A stretch of DNA of 64,000 nucleotides from Meandrina meandrites (Eukaryota > Cnidaria > Anthozoa > Scleractinia > Meandrinidae): positions 41,145,804-41,209,803 of the forward strand of contig OY855904.1 in the NCBI GenBank assembly GCA_963693305.1, written 5' to 3'. The stretch's first letter is position 1. Each line of letters begins with the position of its first letter. This document shows, piece by piece, positions 1 to 11,155 of the stretch. The notes beneath the pieces were generated by a model, which saw only the letters and a list, made by a program, of their open reading frames with translations, searched no databases and was not told where the DNA came from. The position numbers were made by a program, and so were the translations under genes.

Positions 1-1
1 A

Positions 2-100
2 TTGGTAAAGTGTGGCTGTAGACAGGACCGATGCTCAGACAATCGATGTCAGTGCCGAAAAGCTGGCTTGTCCTGCATGCGCCAACCTATTTTCATTCGA
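2..100 (+). other. Fragment encoding a cysteine-rich CXC-like motif
   Basis: Frame 2 begins mid-protein with closely spaced cysteines (CGC, C, C, C, C within about 25 residues, ending CRKAGLSC). This spacing resembles the CXC/tesmin-like cysteine tails seen at the C-termini of some transposon-encoded and chromatin proteins. The upstream part lies outside the window and the similarity fades after about residue 30, so this is probably the decayed 3' end of a mobile-element gene. The assignment rests only on cysteine spacing. Confidence 0.3.
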
Positions 101-2300
101 TTTCATGCTATGAAAGTGACGAACGACAGAGTGCAAAGTGAGAAGAAGACTCTGACCGCGATACGTAGAAAGGTAACTTGTTAAACCTGGTACAATCTCG
201 AGGGGCGGGGATGGGGATGGGAATGACTGTATAAATGTTACATATTTATTTCTCAAATTTATGCAGAATAATATGGTTTGCCAAATTAACGATGACTTAC
301 AACAGAAGAATAAAAGATACCGTGCTTCAATGTGTTCACTGTTCACTGTTCCGGCTTTTAATGGCGACTTTTCGGCCTTCGGCCTTTCTTCAAAGTGGAA
401 CTATTTACAAGCTAAAAAATAGAAGTTAAAAATCCTAGTAGGTTTACAGATTCGCATGTATTTATTCTGGATCAAAAAAGTGTAAATATAATTACATAAT
501 ACTACACAACCTTAAATAATAGATAACTCGAATTTATTTCTTAAATTTATGGGGATTATGTTTACAAGAGCCACAAGAAATTCAGCCTCTATTTCCGCTC
601 AAGTGACCGAAATTATCAGTATTAGTAATCATATTCTTTCGGACATCTCAAACTATCAAAACTGCCATTAGCTTATTCCAAAATACCAATAAATATCCCT
701 CGGCCTCGTTTTTATGCTAAGTCAGATATGCAAGTTTTTCAAACCCTTGCGGAAAGCCTTTGCACAGGTTACAAGATTACCGACAACATTTATCGTGTTC
801 CTTAGGTCCCACTTAACACGTCTAGACTGGTCGGAAAGAATCTTCAGAAAACTCCCACGGGAATACCATTGCTCCCAGACTATTTGGGGACAAGAAATAT
901 TTTCAAACATTTTTCTTCATATACGAAAGTTTGAAGCTGCATCAGGGGCTTTCACAGGCGATAAATAAATTTCATTTCATTCATATTTTTAAGTGGCGCA
1001 TATCAAACCCTTCTGCAGTTAAGTTATCAAAAATGGCTTTGCTTTGCTAAGCCATTACATCGGAATAACACACTATAAAAACAAAAGGTACAGTAATTTT
1101 ATGCATAGCAAGCCGTGAACATGTGGTACAACCATTGTCTGGCTGTCTCGGCTTCTTACGAAATTAAGGGGGTCCTTCTTAACTACCAATTTGTTGCTAT
1201 GGAAGGTATCTAACCATCGTATTTTGGAAACCAGACTTCCTATGGATATGGTTTTTGCACAACTTTGTTCAATTGACACTGAGTTGAAGAGTCCTTCAAG
1301 AGTTTCAAAACACGGCCATATTTGACAAGCCACGTGACCAGAATAGAAAAAACCCTAAAACTGAAAGGGCATATAGATCTGAAAATTAATAATAATAAAT
1401 TAATAAATAAAGAATGTCCACATGCTTAATGCTTCGTATGGGTTTTATGAAATTCGCATTATTATAAAAGTTATGACGTAAAAGACAGCCGTATTTCCAG
1501 ACTTTCTTCAGTAGCGTTACTTTTTATGTGTTAATGGTAAATCCTTACGTAGGATTGTAAAGAAGGCTCAGTTATTTCGGATTCTTAAAAAAGTATAGAA
1601 CTCTACCTTCTTTCCTCCAAGTTTTAGGGATTTTAAATTCTAACGCGCGGTTTGGGACTGGCACTAGGTACGCGCGAGCAGTGTCAGTTTTTTCAAAGCA
1701 GGTGTTCCCCTCTAAAAGATTCGCCATTTAGCAATACGAAACGCTGCAAAATGGCTTGCCGCCAAAATTCGTCTTCAGCAATCCCTTAGCAACTGCTATG
1801 GATCTGTAGTTAAGAAGGACCCCCCTTAATTTTCTGTAAAGATCTGTAAACAGTTCAGTTGCATCCGCTTGACAAATGCAGAAGTCTTACAAAATTTGAA
1901 AAATCCTCACAGTAAACTGAGTGAACCGCGAGAACACCGACTCTGCCGAGGGAACTTTACATTTATATTTTCATTTGGGCGGGAAAACTTCAAAGTTTGA
2001 CACCTGGAACGCAGACGTTTGACATCACGTAAAAACATGTTTTCAGCGTGTGCGTTCGATTCTCCCGGGCAGATGCAATTGACGGTAAATTTTCTCATCA
2101 CTAAACTTATGTACACTGGCAATGGCGCTCATCTTTAGAATTGAACGTCAATGCTATATAATTCCATCATAAATTAAACGGTTTTACCGAGGATAAGAAG
2201 TATTTGCAATGTAAATTCAGGAATAAAAACTGGAGAAGACATCTGTTTTCTTATTTCAACAATGAAATTGCGTCTTAATTTAAAAGGTATTTTTTGGTAG
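101..2300. other. Intergenic stretch, no gene recognised
   Basis: AT-rich sequence with only short unconvincing ORFs. The last part, from about 1975, resembles 9655-10035 and belongs to the duplicated upstream region of receptor copies 1 and 2. Confidence 0.5.
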
Positions 2301-2330
2301 GTCGAGTGAAAGTGGCTTGGTCATCGATCA
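1975..2330 (+). repeat. Duplicated upstream block, receptor copy 1
   Basis: This block matches 9655-10035 upstream of receptor copy 2, with shared words such as AACGCAGACGTTTGAC, GTGCGTTC and the run around AAACGGTTTTACCGAGGA. Gene and 5' flank were therefore duplicated together. The two blocks have diverged by substitutions and small indels. Confidence 0.6.
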
Positions 2331-2410
2331 TTGGTCATCTTAGAAAGGAACAAAAACAACTACATAACTATTTGCGAAGTGCTTTTTTTCTTGCCAGTCA
2401 AAACAAAACT
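2305..2410 (+). promoter_or_regulatory. Conserved promoter-proximal block of receptor copy 1
   Basis: About 50-155 nt before the ATG there is a block with the word GGCTTGGTCATCGAT, an inverted CCAAT-type ATTGG, then a pyrimidine-rich run ending TTCTTGCCAGTCAAAAC. The same order occurs before copies 2, 4 and 5. Conservation above the surrounding spacer suggests a shared proximal promoter. No clear TATA box is seen in this copy. Confidence 0.4.
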
Positions 2411-2460
2411 TTTCGTCCGCATCAACAAAACCACATAGCGTAAGCGTACGCGTTTTCAAA

Positions 2461-3468
2461 ATGAACAACACATCGGTAGCTTACACTAGATTGGAGACTG
2501 CAACTGATTCATCAATGATTGTTCTTTCCAAGGCAGAAGGCGTCGCATGGTGCAGCGCTTCCATCTTAACATCTGTGTTTGTTGTCGTCGGAAACTTGCT
2601 TACTATTGTTCTCTTTGCAAGTAACAAGACGATTCGAAAGAAAAGCTTATTTCTAGTCATCAACATGGCGTTTGCCGATCTGATGCTTGGAGCCTTGTGT
2701 CTGCCACTCAACATTTACTATCTAGGAGCTATTTATCAGCTTTGGAAACAAAGTGTGAACATGCCTTTAGTTTATTTCCTCGTTATTGTTGATACCGTGT
2801 CAATAGTAGCTACATTGAATTCTGCGGCCTCGATATCAGGAGAGAGATTTTACGCCATATATTGGCCGTTTAAACACCGAACACTGTCAATGCGAGAATA
2901 CCGCATTGTTATTTGAACGGTGTGGGCGCTGGCTCTCCTTGTAAGCGCTGCCTGGGTTACTTTAGCTTCCTTTATTTCATACAATCATGCTGTGTATGTT
3001 TGGGCGCCATACACCTTAATCCTAACATTCATCATATGCGGTTGTAACATCGGCATTTGGAGAAAGTTTCAACAAGGAAGTGTCGCTTTGGAACAGGACA
3101 ACAGAGTGCCACAAAATAAACGCTTAACAAAGACTCTGCTGTTTGTATCTGTTCTTGCTTTGCTGTCGTGGTTACCTATAATTATTAGACACAGTCTAGA
3201 TGCACTACATGTCTCGATGCCTTTGAGATATCATATGACTGCCATCATTCTCAATTATTCCAATTCTTTTGTAAACCCAATTGTCTATGCATTACGAATT
3301 CCTGAGTTTAAACAAGCGCTGTCTCAGTTGTGCTTTCTTGGAAGGGAGGTGGCTATGAACGACGAAGGCGTTCAAAGAGGAAATAACATGGCTGCTGCTG
3401 TGATGCCGGCGACACAGCTAAGAACGTTACGAACAGTTCCCGCTCATCTACAACTGGTATTTGAATAA
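2461..3468 (+). pseudogene. Class A GPCR, array copy 1, with one nonsense codon
   Basis: A single-exon rhodopsin-family receptor of about 335 codons, interrupted by TGA at 2914-2916 where copy 3 has TGC (Cys). Both halves are otherwise open and collinear with intact copies: TM1 VVGNLL, TM2 FADLMLG, ERFYAIYWPF at the end of TM3, TM6 SWLPIII and TM7 NPIVY. The break falls at the start of TM4, so the translated product would lack TM4-7. The tail ends HLQLVFE, short of the -TKL end of copies 3 and 6. The ligand is unknown. This is probably a recent pseudogene; readthrough or sequencing error cannot be excluded. Confidence 0.8.
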
Positions 3469-4072
3469 GAAATTATGAATACCTATTTGTAATCAGCGGA
3501 GACAGGCGAAAGTCAGTATTGATGGTGTAGCTTCTACTGTACGGTAAAATGAAACCCCTTTTTCTGCAATAGGGGTTTGTACATAAACATTATTGTTGTG
3601 ATTTTAACCCTGAGCCTTTCAATTTCGCGTCCAGTGACATTAACATTGGTCTGTCTCTACACACACAGTAACTTTTTTTGTTGTTGCATGATGGAGGATT
3701 AGCTTTCCGAGCTATCAGGCTATAACCTCAGTATAAAATTTTGTAGTCGATCACATTAATTTAGAAGAAAAATCGGCAAAAAGACAAACAGAATAATATT
3801 AAATGAATAGTTGAGGATGGTCTCCTTACTTTAGCGTGAAAATGTCATTTATATTTTGGCGTTTTCGTGCGAACGTTGACAGCTATTTCGTGTTTTCTTT
3901 AATTTACTAAGGAGATTCCTCTTAGTTCTTCACTAACCTTGTGCCGGTAATCATCAGAAAGCGTTTACTTAGTTTATACCTAATTGCAAAAACCTTGTCA
4001 TATAAAAAAGGAAAATGCCAAATGGGAATTAATTACAGTACACTAATACACTAGTACACTATTAAATACTAC
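3469..4072. other. Downstream spacer of copy 1
   Basis: It carries a diverged version of the array's 3' block (CCTTTCAATTTCGCGTCCAGTGAC, near 3615-3640). No gene is seen. Confidence 0.5.
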
Positions 4073-4184
4073 TTATTAACCGAGAGTGAGGTCATTACAG
4101 GGAAATCTCAGACCGAGGCCTTGATGTATTGACCGAGCGAGGTCTGAGATTTCCCTGTAATGACCGAACGGACGAGGTTAATAA
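4073..4184. repeat. Foldback (hairpin) element
   Basis: Arms 4090-4114 and 4141-4165 are perfect 25-bp reverse complements (GGTCATTACAGGGAAATCTC and onward), and outer words TATTAACC/GGTTAATA extend the pairing. It is non-coding and probably a small foldback transposon. Confidence 0.65.
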
Positions 4185-4188
4185 GTTA

Positions 4189-4528
4189 TTTATTATATGG
4201 CCTTTGTAGCGCTGAAAAAAGGGAAACGTTTTTCAATATCCGCTTGCGCGCGCAAGAGGTCATTCGAGGCCATGCGATCCAAACCTGAAAAAACGGTTTC
4301 TTCGACAATGAGGCAATTTTTGACTTCATTACGCCAAGATCTAGGGAAAATTTAACCACTTTAATTTTCAAAAAACAAACTGACCTGTGTTTACAAGTGT
4401 TTGACCCTTAAAAAGTTATAAGAAGCTAAGGAAAGAAAAATTTTCATAATGCCCGGTCATTACAAGAAAATAATGCCCGCTCATCAGCCAATCAGAGCGC
4501 GCGTACTATTGTAGCCATATAATAATAG
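4189..4528. mobile_element. Probable MITE with short terminal repeats
   Basis: The stretch opens with TTATTATATGGC and closes with GCCATATAATAATA, giving terminal inverted repeats of about 12 bp around 340 bp of non-coding sequence. It abuts the preceding foldback. No target duplication was established. Confidence 0.4.
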
Positions 4529-5164
4529 CGTGTAACATTCACAATGCACCCATGTCATATGTACAATTAAGTGTATCTCTAAGCAAACAGATCCGATTAA
4601 AAACCAGTTTTGTGAAAAATTTCTGACGTGTACTTAGATTCCCGCATATGATTATTTCTACCATTTATTGTCAGTACGGAATAGGTACACGCGTGGATGC
4701 CATTTTCGGTACTGATCACTCTGTTCCAAAATGTTTTCTTCGAGTGAGCAAGAACTATTCCGAGCTCAATCAGCCTCCACCACCTTCTCTAGTTTGTAAA
4801 CTTATTGCTGAGTTGCATCAATTCTTTTGTTTTCTGCTAAACAATATCAGACCCTAACTCTAACTCCACATGTAGAGCTACAAAACATACTTTTTCCTTC
4901 CATCGATGCCGCCTATGTGTTCTTTTATGATAACCAACTCCCAGTTTAATGTTCGTGAGAATTTATTCTACAGTCTAAGATGTTGTAAATAATAAAGATG
5001 GTATTTTTTTTCTTCTTTCTAAGATGTTATTGAAAGGAACTACCATCAAACGTTGACACAACTGTCACTCCATCTTTCTTCTATTTTTCCTTTAAGATCA
5101 TTTTTACGACTGTTTTTGCGTATGCAAAACGGGAGTTACGGATTGAGTGGCGATTTGAAGCCAT
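4529..5164. other. Intergenic stretch
   Basis: No convincing gene. Part of it (about 4620-4860) resembles the decayed downstream spacer of other array units. Confidence 0.4.
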
Positions 5165-5272
5165 CCTTCCTTCCTTCCTTCCTTCCTTCCTTCCTTCCTT
5201 CCTTCCTTCCTTCCTTCCTTCCTTCCTTCCTTCCTTCCTTCCTTCCTTCCTTCCTTCCTTCCTTCCTTCCTT
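5165..5272. repeat. (CCTT)n microsatellite, about 27 units
   Basis: An uninterrupted tetranucleotide run. It produces artefactual Ser-Phe-Leu-Pro and Lys-Glu-Gly-Arg ORFs on the two strands. Confidence 0.97.
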
Positions 5273-5885
5273 CACTCCTTCAGTCGATCAGATGTAAACG
5301 AAAGGCCGTTGACAGATGGTTGGCAGACCTACATGTAACGCCACTCTCAGTTTGACGTTGCGGTTTATTAAGACCGATGACAGACCACTGTACTTTACGC
5401 GCTAATGGTTTTGTTTTGATGGGTATGTGATGATAATTTGAAAATCGATTGTGAACATATTTTATTTTTTATTTTACCTTAAATCAGGTGTATGTTGTTT
5501 CTGCCCTACAGAAAAATCAACAGAATTTTCTTAAGTTTGCATGTGACAGTGAAAGCGAAATTGAAAGCGAAGTTTGTGTAATCGCTAGCTGACAGAAGAT
5601 TATCAGCGTCACGCTACAAAGGTCAACCTACTAGCCGATTTCAAAATAAATTTTATGCGACGCTTAATCTTCACAGCAATCAAACCTGCTCATGGCACTA
5701 TCAAAACACATTCCGGAAATTGAACGTCAATCGTAAACGCTGTACAGAGAAAAGAGTGTACACACGCTAGCACGAAAACACGCAAACTTGAATTTGTCTG
5801 CTTGGAACTTGCTTCTTTTACTCCCAATGCAAATCAAAATGAACTAGACGCTTAACTGCGTGTACTCGGGCTTCTCTTTAAAAAT
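5273..5885. other. Intergenic stretch
   Basis: Nothing recognised beyond short AT-rich runs. Confidence 0.4.
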
Positions 5886-6239
5886 TTAACATGGATCGTG
5901 CTGTTTACATAACCTCACACGACAATAATTATAGTAAACATACTTCGCATTGCGAGATCTCATATCTTTTCTCGCTTTTATTGTCACCATTGAATAATTG
6001 TTTACATTTCCGGTTGAGTAAATAGCTTTGTCTAAGATATCACAATCATCAAATGCCGAAATAACAACATTCTCTACATAGCCATCTACATACGACATGA
6101 AGTGCTGGACAAGAGCATATGCTGTTACAATAATTGAAACGATAAAAACAAAGCAAGATAAACCCAATGAAACAAAAAAGGAAAAAGCAAAAATTGAAAG
6201 AAAGAATATAGTTACCCAAAAGCTGCTTGAAGTACTCAT
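5886..6239 (-). CDS. Hypothetical small membrane protein, downstream ORF of an ATGA pair
   Basis: An ORF of about 117 codons read leftward from the ATG at 6239-6237, beginning MSTSSSFWVTIFFLS. Residues 8-50 are strongly hydrophobic (one or two membrane spans), followed by a polar half with acidic and basic patches and a Cys-containing tail. Its ATG overlaps the TGA of the upstream 64-codon ORF as ATGA. No family is recognised. The two ORFs could be a stop-start pair or one gene split by a frameshift. Support is limited to length, composition and the overlap. Confidence 0.3.
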   Translation of the reverse strand: MSTSSSFWVTIFFLSIFAFSFFVSLGLSCFVFIVSIIVTAYALVQHFMSYVDGYVENVVISAFDDCDILDKAIYSTGNVNNYSMVTIKARKDMRSRNAKYVYYNYCRVRLCKQHDPC

Positions 6240-6430
6240 TTCGTTTTTCGTTTCTCTTTTAGAGCGCAACTAAGCTTAAATATGGTGTCCATTGCATCTT
6301 CGAGAAGATTCTTGTGTTGATAAGGAAAACTCTGTTGCATGTCTGTAGTCCAGTTTTTCGCAATGCTTGAGTGCTCAACAGCGTCAGTTCCCGCAAGTAT
6401 TGATGATTCTCTTAGCGTTTCAAACTCCAT
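6236..6430 (-). CDS. Hypothetical 64-aa ORF upstream of the membrane ORF
   Basis: It reads MEFETLRESSILAG and ends in a basic KEKRKTK tail. It looks polar and soluble with no known motif. A TATATAA motif lies immediately before the ATG on the minus strand. Its stop overlaps the start of the membrane ORF. It may form one broken gene with that ORF. Confidence 0.25.
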   Translation of the reverse strand: MEFETLRESSILAGTDAVEHSSIAKNWTTDMQQSFPYQHKNLLEDAMDTIFKLSCALKEKRKTK

Positions 6431-9400
6431 TATATAGATAGCTCACTATAAAATCTCAAAATCTAGGCTTCTGATAAAGGTTTCGCTCGGAAGAGTTCGC
6501 TCGTAAAGTTCTCTCGTATTAAAGTTCATGCACCTACCCGCTCCGAAGTAGTCATCAACATGTTTCAGTGTGGGTGTACAATCGATTTCGCGTTCTAGAA
6601 ATCACTCTAAATATTTCAACTTTTACAATCCTTGAGATTCCACCGAAAAGAGAGTCAAACGAGACAGCTTCGTACCGTGTATCGCTTTTCACTTTATCAC
6701 CTCGTGTCGACCTCGTGCCTCCGTGCAATAAAACACGTCCCCGTCCGCTGACCTTTTCCTACGCATACTCATATCTTGCGCAAGCGCAGAAGACGTCAGA
6801 GGGCGATTTGCGCCGGGATAATAAACCCCGTTTGTAGAAGCCCGAGTAAAAACAACGTAAATCCGTATAGATCTTTACAAGTCATGCATGTATAACGGCC
6901 GGCAGCCGCTACTAGCTACTCGAGCGATCAAAGCTCAAAGTTGCAGAACGACAGATGCGCGGATCGATAAAAGCGATCATATATTTCCAAGCACGCATAA
7001 AAATAAGGAGAAGAAAACAACTTGCCTCCAAAGTTGTGCAGATGTCCACGCAATCGAATTCAATCAAAAAGTCGTTCCACGTGTCACCGACTCCATCACA
7101 AAATCAGACTTCGCGGCTCAAATTTACAATCATCGGCGAAGAAATCATTGCAACGACATCAACAATATACTTAGCCGTACAAACGTTGTACAACTCAGCA
7201 AAGCCACTGGGAGCTGCGCTCAAAAAGCTAAGATTCTCGCTGTGACTGCAGAGTTTACTGTACTGACTGTAATCAACGCATTGCGAAAGATCTATTTTAA
7301 TCGAGAATACAAAAGGGTTTGACAGATGGTTGACAGACGTAACGCAACTCCTGTAGTTTCGGGTCTTTTGGCATGACAATTTCGTGTTCCGGCTTTTTGT
7401 GTAGCGCAATCGCTTTTATCAAACCGTCCAAGTACAAAATTAGCGTTTAATAAAATTTATTTTTAATTCTGTTCATTTTGTTTGACCTTTGTTGTCGTTT
7501 GTAGCATACAGTATTTGACACCCATAATGTTCACTTTGCTGGAGATTACAGGCCACTCATTTGTTGCGCAACGAACCACAAAGGACAACCAGTTGCCGTG
7601 TCTTTATTTTATTTACCAAATAGGTTGATATTATTGTGCTTGCTACTAATGGATCGGTGTAGAAGTTTTTACTAGAGTTATTTTCTCTAATCTGGACCCC
7701 GAACTCCAACGTTGTCAGGTGTGACGTATGATTTGTTTAAAGCGATGCACGCTAGACCGCGTTGCGATTTGATAAATCCTCATTTATTAATAATTCATTT
7801 TCCGAGTTCAGTAGCTCATTGCCACTTCCAAAAAAAACAGTCGTTGCGCATACTGCTTTTGATTGACTCAAAGTTGAAATTTAAATTAAAACGAAGCAGA
7901 CGGGTTTTTGTTGAGGTGAAAAATGAAATAGCCTCTGGGACGGATAGTGCATCTTAATTACCGATTGAGACCCAGTTAGCATTGTGCGACTTAATCGATC
8001 GAAATAAATGACGCGCTGTATGCCAGTCTAAAAAGTATAATAACTTCACCATTTCTGACTCAATTTCCCTGAAACTTTCGCATTTTATACGAAATTTATC
8101 GTGGAATAATATGTATGTCAATATGTCTATCAAATATTCGTTAGTTTTGCGCGATGTTACATTTATTGAACACTACTTTTTGGATAAAATTGTCATTTAC
8201 AGATAACTGAGGGCTAAGATTTCGTTTAAACTTCTGCAGTTAGCTCGTAATACCATCTTGCCATGACTGTTCAGGTTTCCGCAATATCGTCGGATCAGAA
8301 AACCCGGTACAATTTGGACATCAAAATATTAACTCCGGGCGAACTTCGAAGTTTGGAACGCTCCAGCGCTTCCAAATTTCACCTAAAAGCACAACAACCG
8401 AACAAAAAGAAGGTTCAATGTATCAGTTTTGTTAGCTCCAAATCACATTCGGCTATTTGAAACGATGACAAAGTTTGAGCTCATTTTATAAACTCACCTT
8501 TTGCGTTAAAATGTAGTGAAGTAGCCAAATTTACGTTTTCCTGAATTATATGAAAACTAACCGGACGAATCGAATAAAACTACTGGAACATAAAAATGAA
8601 TATCTTACACACACTTTGCGCTATTTTACGTTTCTGGAGCTGCCTTGATTTGGATGAAATATATTTTTAAAGTGGAGCACTGCTTCAACTCTGTTGTGAA
8701 CACGGCCTTGTTGTTGTTTGAATTCTACAGCTGACGCTATGTAAATTTTTTGGATTTGATGAGAATTTGAGGAATTTGCACATAGACTAGGTGGTGCATT
8801 GACAGTGTTCCGTCGCTACATGCTTTGATTTTCCATCCAAACCAAGTCAAGGAAAACAATCCTTACACAGACCTTAAAACAAGAAATGGGAAAAATCAAT
8901 AAATCAATGCCGGTTAGCGTTTTAATTTCCGGCCGTAGGCCTTCATGCTAAATTTGCACAGAATACTCTGAAATTATTTTTGATCACAACTCTAATTTTA
9001 ATTTCAGCGTTTTCTATTGCTTCTTACAGATGCCAAACGCCTGAAAATTCGTTACGGAAAAATTGGGCTTTCCTTCCTTTTCTCTTTTTTGTTTTGTTTT
9101 TTTACAACAAGCTCAGTTAAATTTCATATTTTGTAGGAGCCGTCATTATTTATCCCTTCCTTTCCCTCCCCTAGCACTCCGCCGTTTCGCTCGTCCGTAA
9201 CCGGTTTACCGGCTTAATTCGGAGTCTAACCGACGGATAGTTAATCGAAGGTTAAATCTGTTTTCAGGAACATCATTTTATCACCCGATTAGATATCCTG
9301 AGAATAAAAAATTTAATTGCAGAATAACGGCTTAAATCGTTGGCTATTTTAACCTTAAGACTAGTCGGGTGTGAACAGCGCTACACTACCAGGAAAACGT

Positions 9401-9654
9401 TGCTGAAAACATGACGCACGACAAAATGGAATCTATTTGAATTGTTAAATATCTCCATGGTATGGCTTCTAACGACAAATACTTTGATATTTATAGGCCA
9501 AACGTAATCAAAACAGCATAACACCTGACGGCGAAATGGAATCTATTTGTTTGATATCTCTGTTGTTATGGCTTCTAATTGCAAAGAGTTTCATATTTAT
9601 AGGTCAAACGTAGTCAAAACAATATCACACCTGGTTAAATCTTACGCCTTCGTC
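6431..9654. other. Intergenic stretch, no gene recognised
   Basis: Several ORFs of 60-144 codons occur, with no recognisable domain and overlapping on both strands, so they are treated as chance. A repeat at about 7645-7745 (GGTGTAGAAGTTTTTACTAG, then CTCCAACGTTGTCAGG) reappears near 57350-57435. Confidence 0.4.
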
Positions 9655-10035
9655 TTCGAACGAATTCAAAGTTTGAAACCTGAAACGCAGACGTTTGACG
9701 TCGCGTGAAAACATGTCTTTAGCGCGTGCGTTCACGGTTACATGAAATCGACGGTAATCTTTCTAATCACTGAACTAATACTGGCAATGGTCGGCATTTT
9801 TAGAATTGAGATTCAATGCTATAATTCCATGCATCATAAATTAAACGGTTTTACCGAGGACAAGAAGTATTTGCAATGTTAATTCAGGAATAAAAACTGG
9901 AGAAGACATCTGTTTCATCTGTTTTCTTCTTTTTATATTGAAATTTAATTTCACCTTAAACGTCAGGTGTTTGCGTCTTTAATTTAAACAGTATTTTTGT
10001 AAGTGAAATTGGCTTGGTCATCGATGATTGGCCAT
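9655..10035 (+). repeat. Duplicated upstream block, receptor copy 2
   Basis: It is the counterpart of 1975-2330 before copy 1, with the same order of words and small indels. Confidence 0.6.
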
Positions 10036-10110
10036 CTTGCAAAGGAACAGAAATAATTGCACAACTTACTGCGACCTGCTTCTCTTCTTGCCAGTCAAAA
10101 CAGTCAGTCT
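10005..10110 (+). promoter_or_regulatory. Conserved promoter-proximal block of receptor copy 2
   Basis: It contains GGCTTGGTCATCGATGATTG, GCCATCTT, an ACTTACTGCGAC word and CTTCTTGCCAGTCAAAAC, in the same order as before copies 1, 4 and 5. Confidence 0.4.
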
Positions 10111-10168
10111 TGCCAGTCAACGAAACCACAAACCGTCAACGTTTTTATCGGTCAGTTGAAACTCAAAA

Positions 10169-11155
10169 ATGAACACCACGAGAGTAGCTAACACTAGCTT
10201 GGGAAATACGACGGATTTACCAATCATTGTTCCTTCCAAGGCAGAAGGCCTCGCATGGTGCACCGTTTTAATCTTGACATCTGTGTTTATTGTAGTTGGA
10301 AACTTGCTTACCATTACTGTCTTTGCACGTAACAAGACGCTTCGCAAGAAAAGCTTATTTCTAGTCATCAACATGGCGTTTGCCGATCTGATGCTGGGAG
10401 CTTTAACTCTTCCCGTGTATGTTTACTATCTCGGTGCGTATTGTCAGCTATGGAAAGAAATTGTAAGCATTCCTTTAGATTATTTCTTCCTTATTGTTGA
10501 TACAGTGCCCATAGTAGCTACATTAAATTCTGCTGCATCAATATCAGCAGAGAGATTTTTCGCCATATATTGGCCGTTTAAGCACCGAACACTGTCACTG
10601 CGAGCATACCGCATTGCTGTTTGTACCGTGTGGACAATGGCTCTCCTTGTAAGTGGTGTGTGGTTGGCATTTTATTCCTATATTTCATACAATCATGCTG
10701 TGTACGTGTGGGCACCATACACCTTGGCCCTGACATTCATCATATGTGGCTGTAACATTGGCATTTGGAAAAAGTTTCAAGTTGGAAGTGCCGCTTTACA
10801 ACAGGAAAACAGAGCTTCACAAAATAAACGCTTAACAAAGACTTTGCTCTTTGTATCTGTTCTTGCTTTGTTGTCGTGGTTACCTATAATTATTAGACAC
10901 AGTCTAGATGCACTAGATGTCGCGATGCCTTGGAGATATCAAATAATTAGCAGCATTCTAATTTATTCCAACTCTTTTGTAAATCCAATTGTCTATGCAT
11001 TACGACTTCCTGAGTTTAAGCAAGCGTTGGCGTTGTGTTTTTTTGGAAGGAAAGCGGCCACGATGGACGAAGGTTCTGAAAGAAGAAATAACGCGGCTGC
11101 TGCTATGACCACGGCGACACAGCTAACAACATTGCAAACGATCCCACTCATCTAA
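10169..11155 (+). CDS. Class A GPCR, array copy 2 (intact)
   Basis: A 328-residue single-exon receptor. Visible landmarks are N-glycosylation sequons near the N-terminus (N2, N8, N13), TM1 with N45, TM2 FADLMLG with D73, ERF at 128-130 in place of DRY, TM6 SWLP 236-239 in place of CWxP, TM7 NPIVY 272-276, then an amphipathic helix with Cys290 as a possible palmitoylation site. There is no cysteine in the second extracellular loop, so the usual TM3-ECL2 disulfide is absent. The tail ends TLQTIPLI because a C-to-A change makes TAA where copy 3 reads through, removing the -TKL end. It is probably a G-protein-coupled sensory or peptide/amine receptor of a cnidarian-expanded group; the ligand is unknown. 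Confidence 0.85.
   Translation: MNTTRVANTSLGNTTDLPIIVPSKAEGLAWCTVLILTSVFIVVGNLLTITVFARNKTLRKKSLFLVINMAFADLMLGALTLPVYVYYLGAYCQLWKEIVSIPLDYFFLIVDTVPIVATLNSAASISAERFFAIYWPFKHRTLSLRAYRIAVCTVWTMALLVSGVWLAFYSYISYNHAVYVWAPYTLALTFIICGCNIGIWKKFQVGSAALQQENRASQNKRLTKTLLFVSVLALLSWLPIIIRHSLDALDVAMPWRYQIISSILIYSNSFVNPIVYALRLPEFKQALALCFFGRKAATMDEGSERRNNAAAAMTTATQLTTLQTIPLI

Noticed and set aside
5053..5355. ORFs across the CCTT run on both strands
   Set aside because: Products of an uninterrupted microsatellite that has no stop codon in several frames.
6888..7409. Overlapping ORFs of 96-144 codons on both strands near 7 kb
   Set aside because: Mutually overlapping in three frames, no domain, no splice or promoter support.
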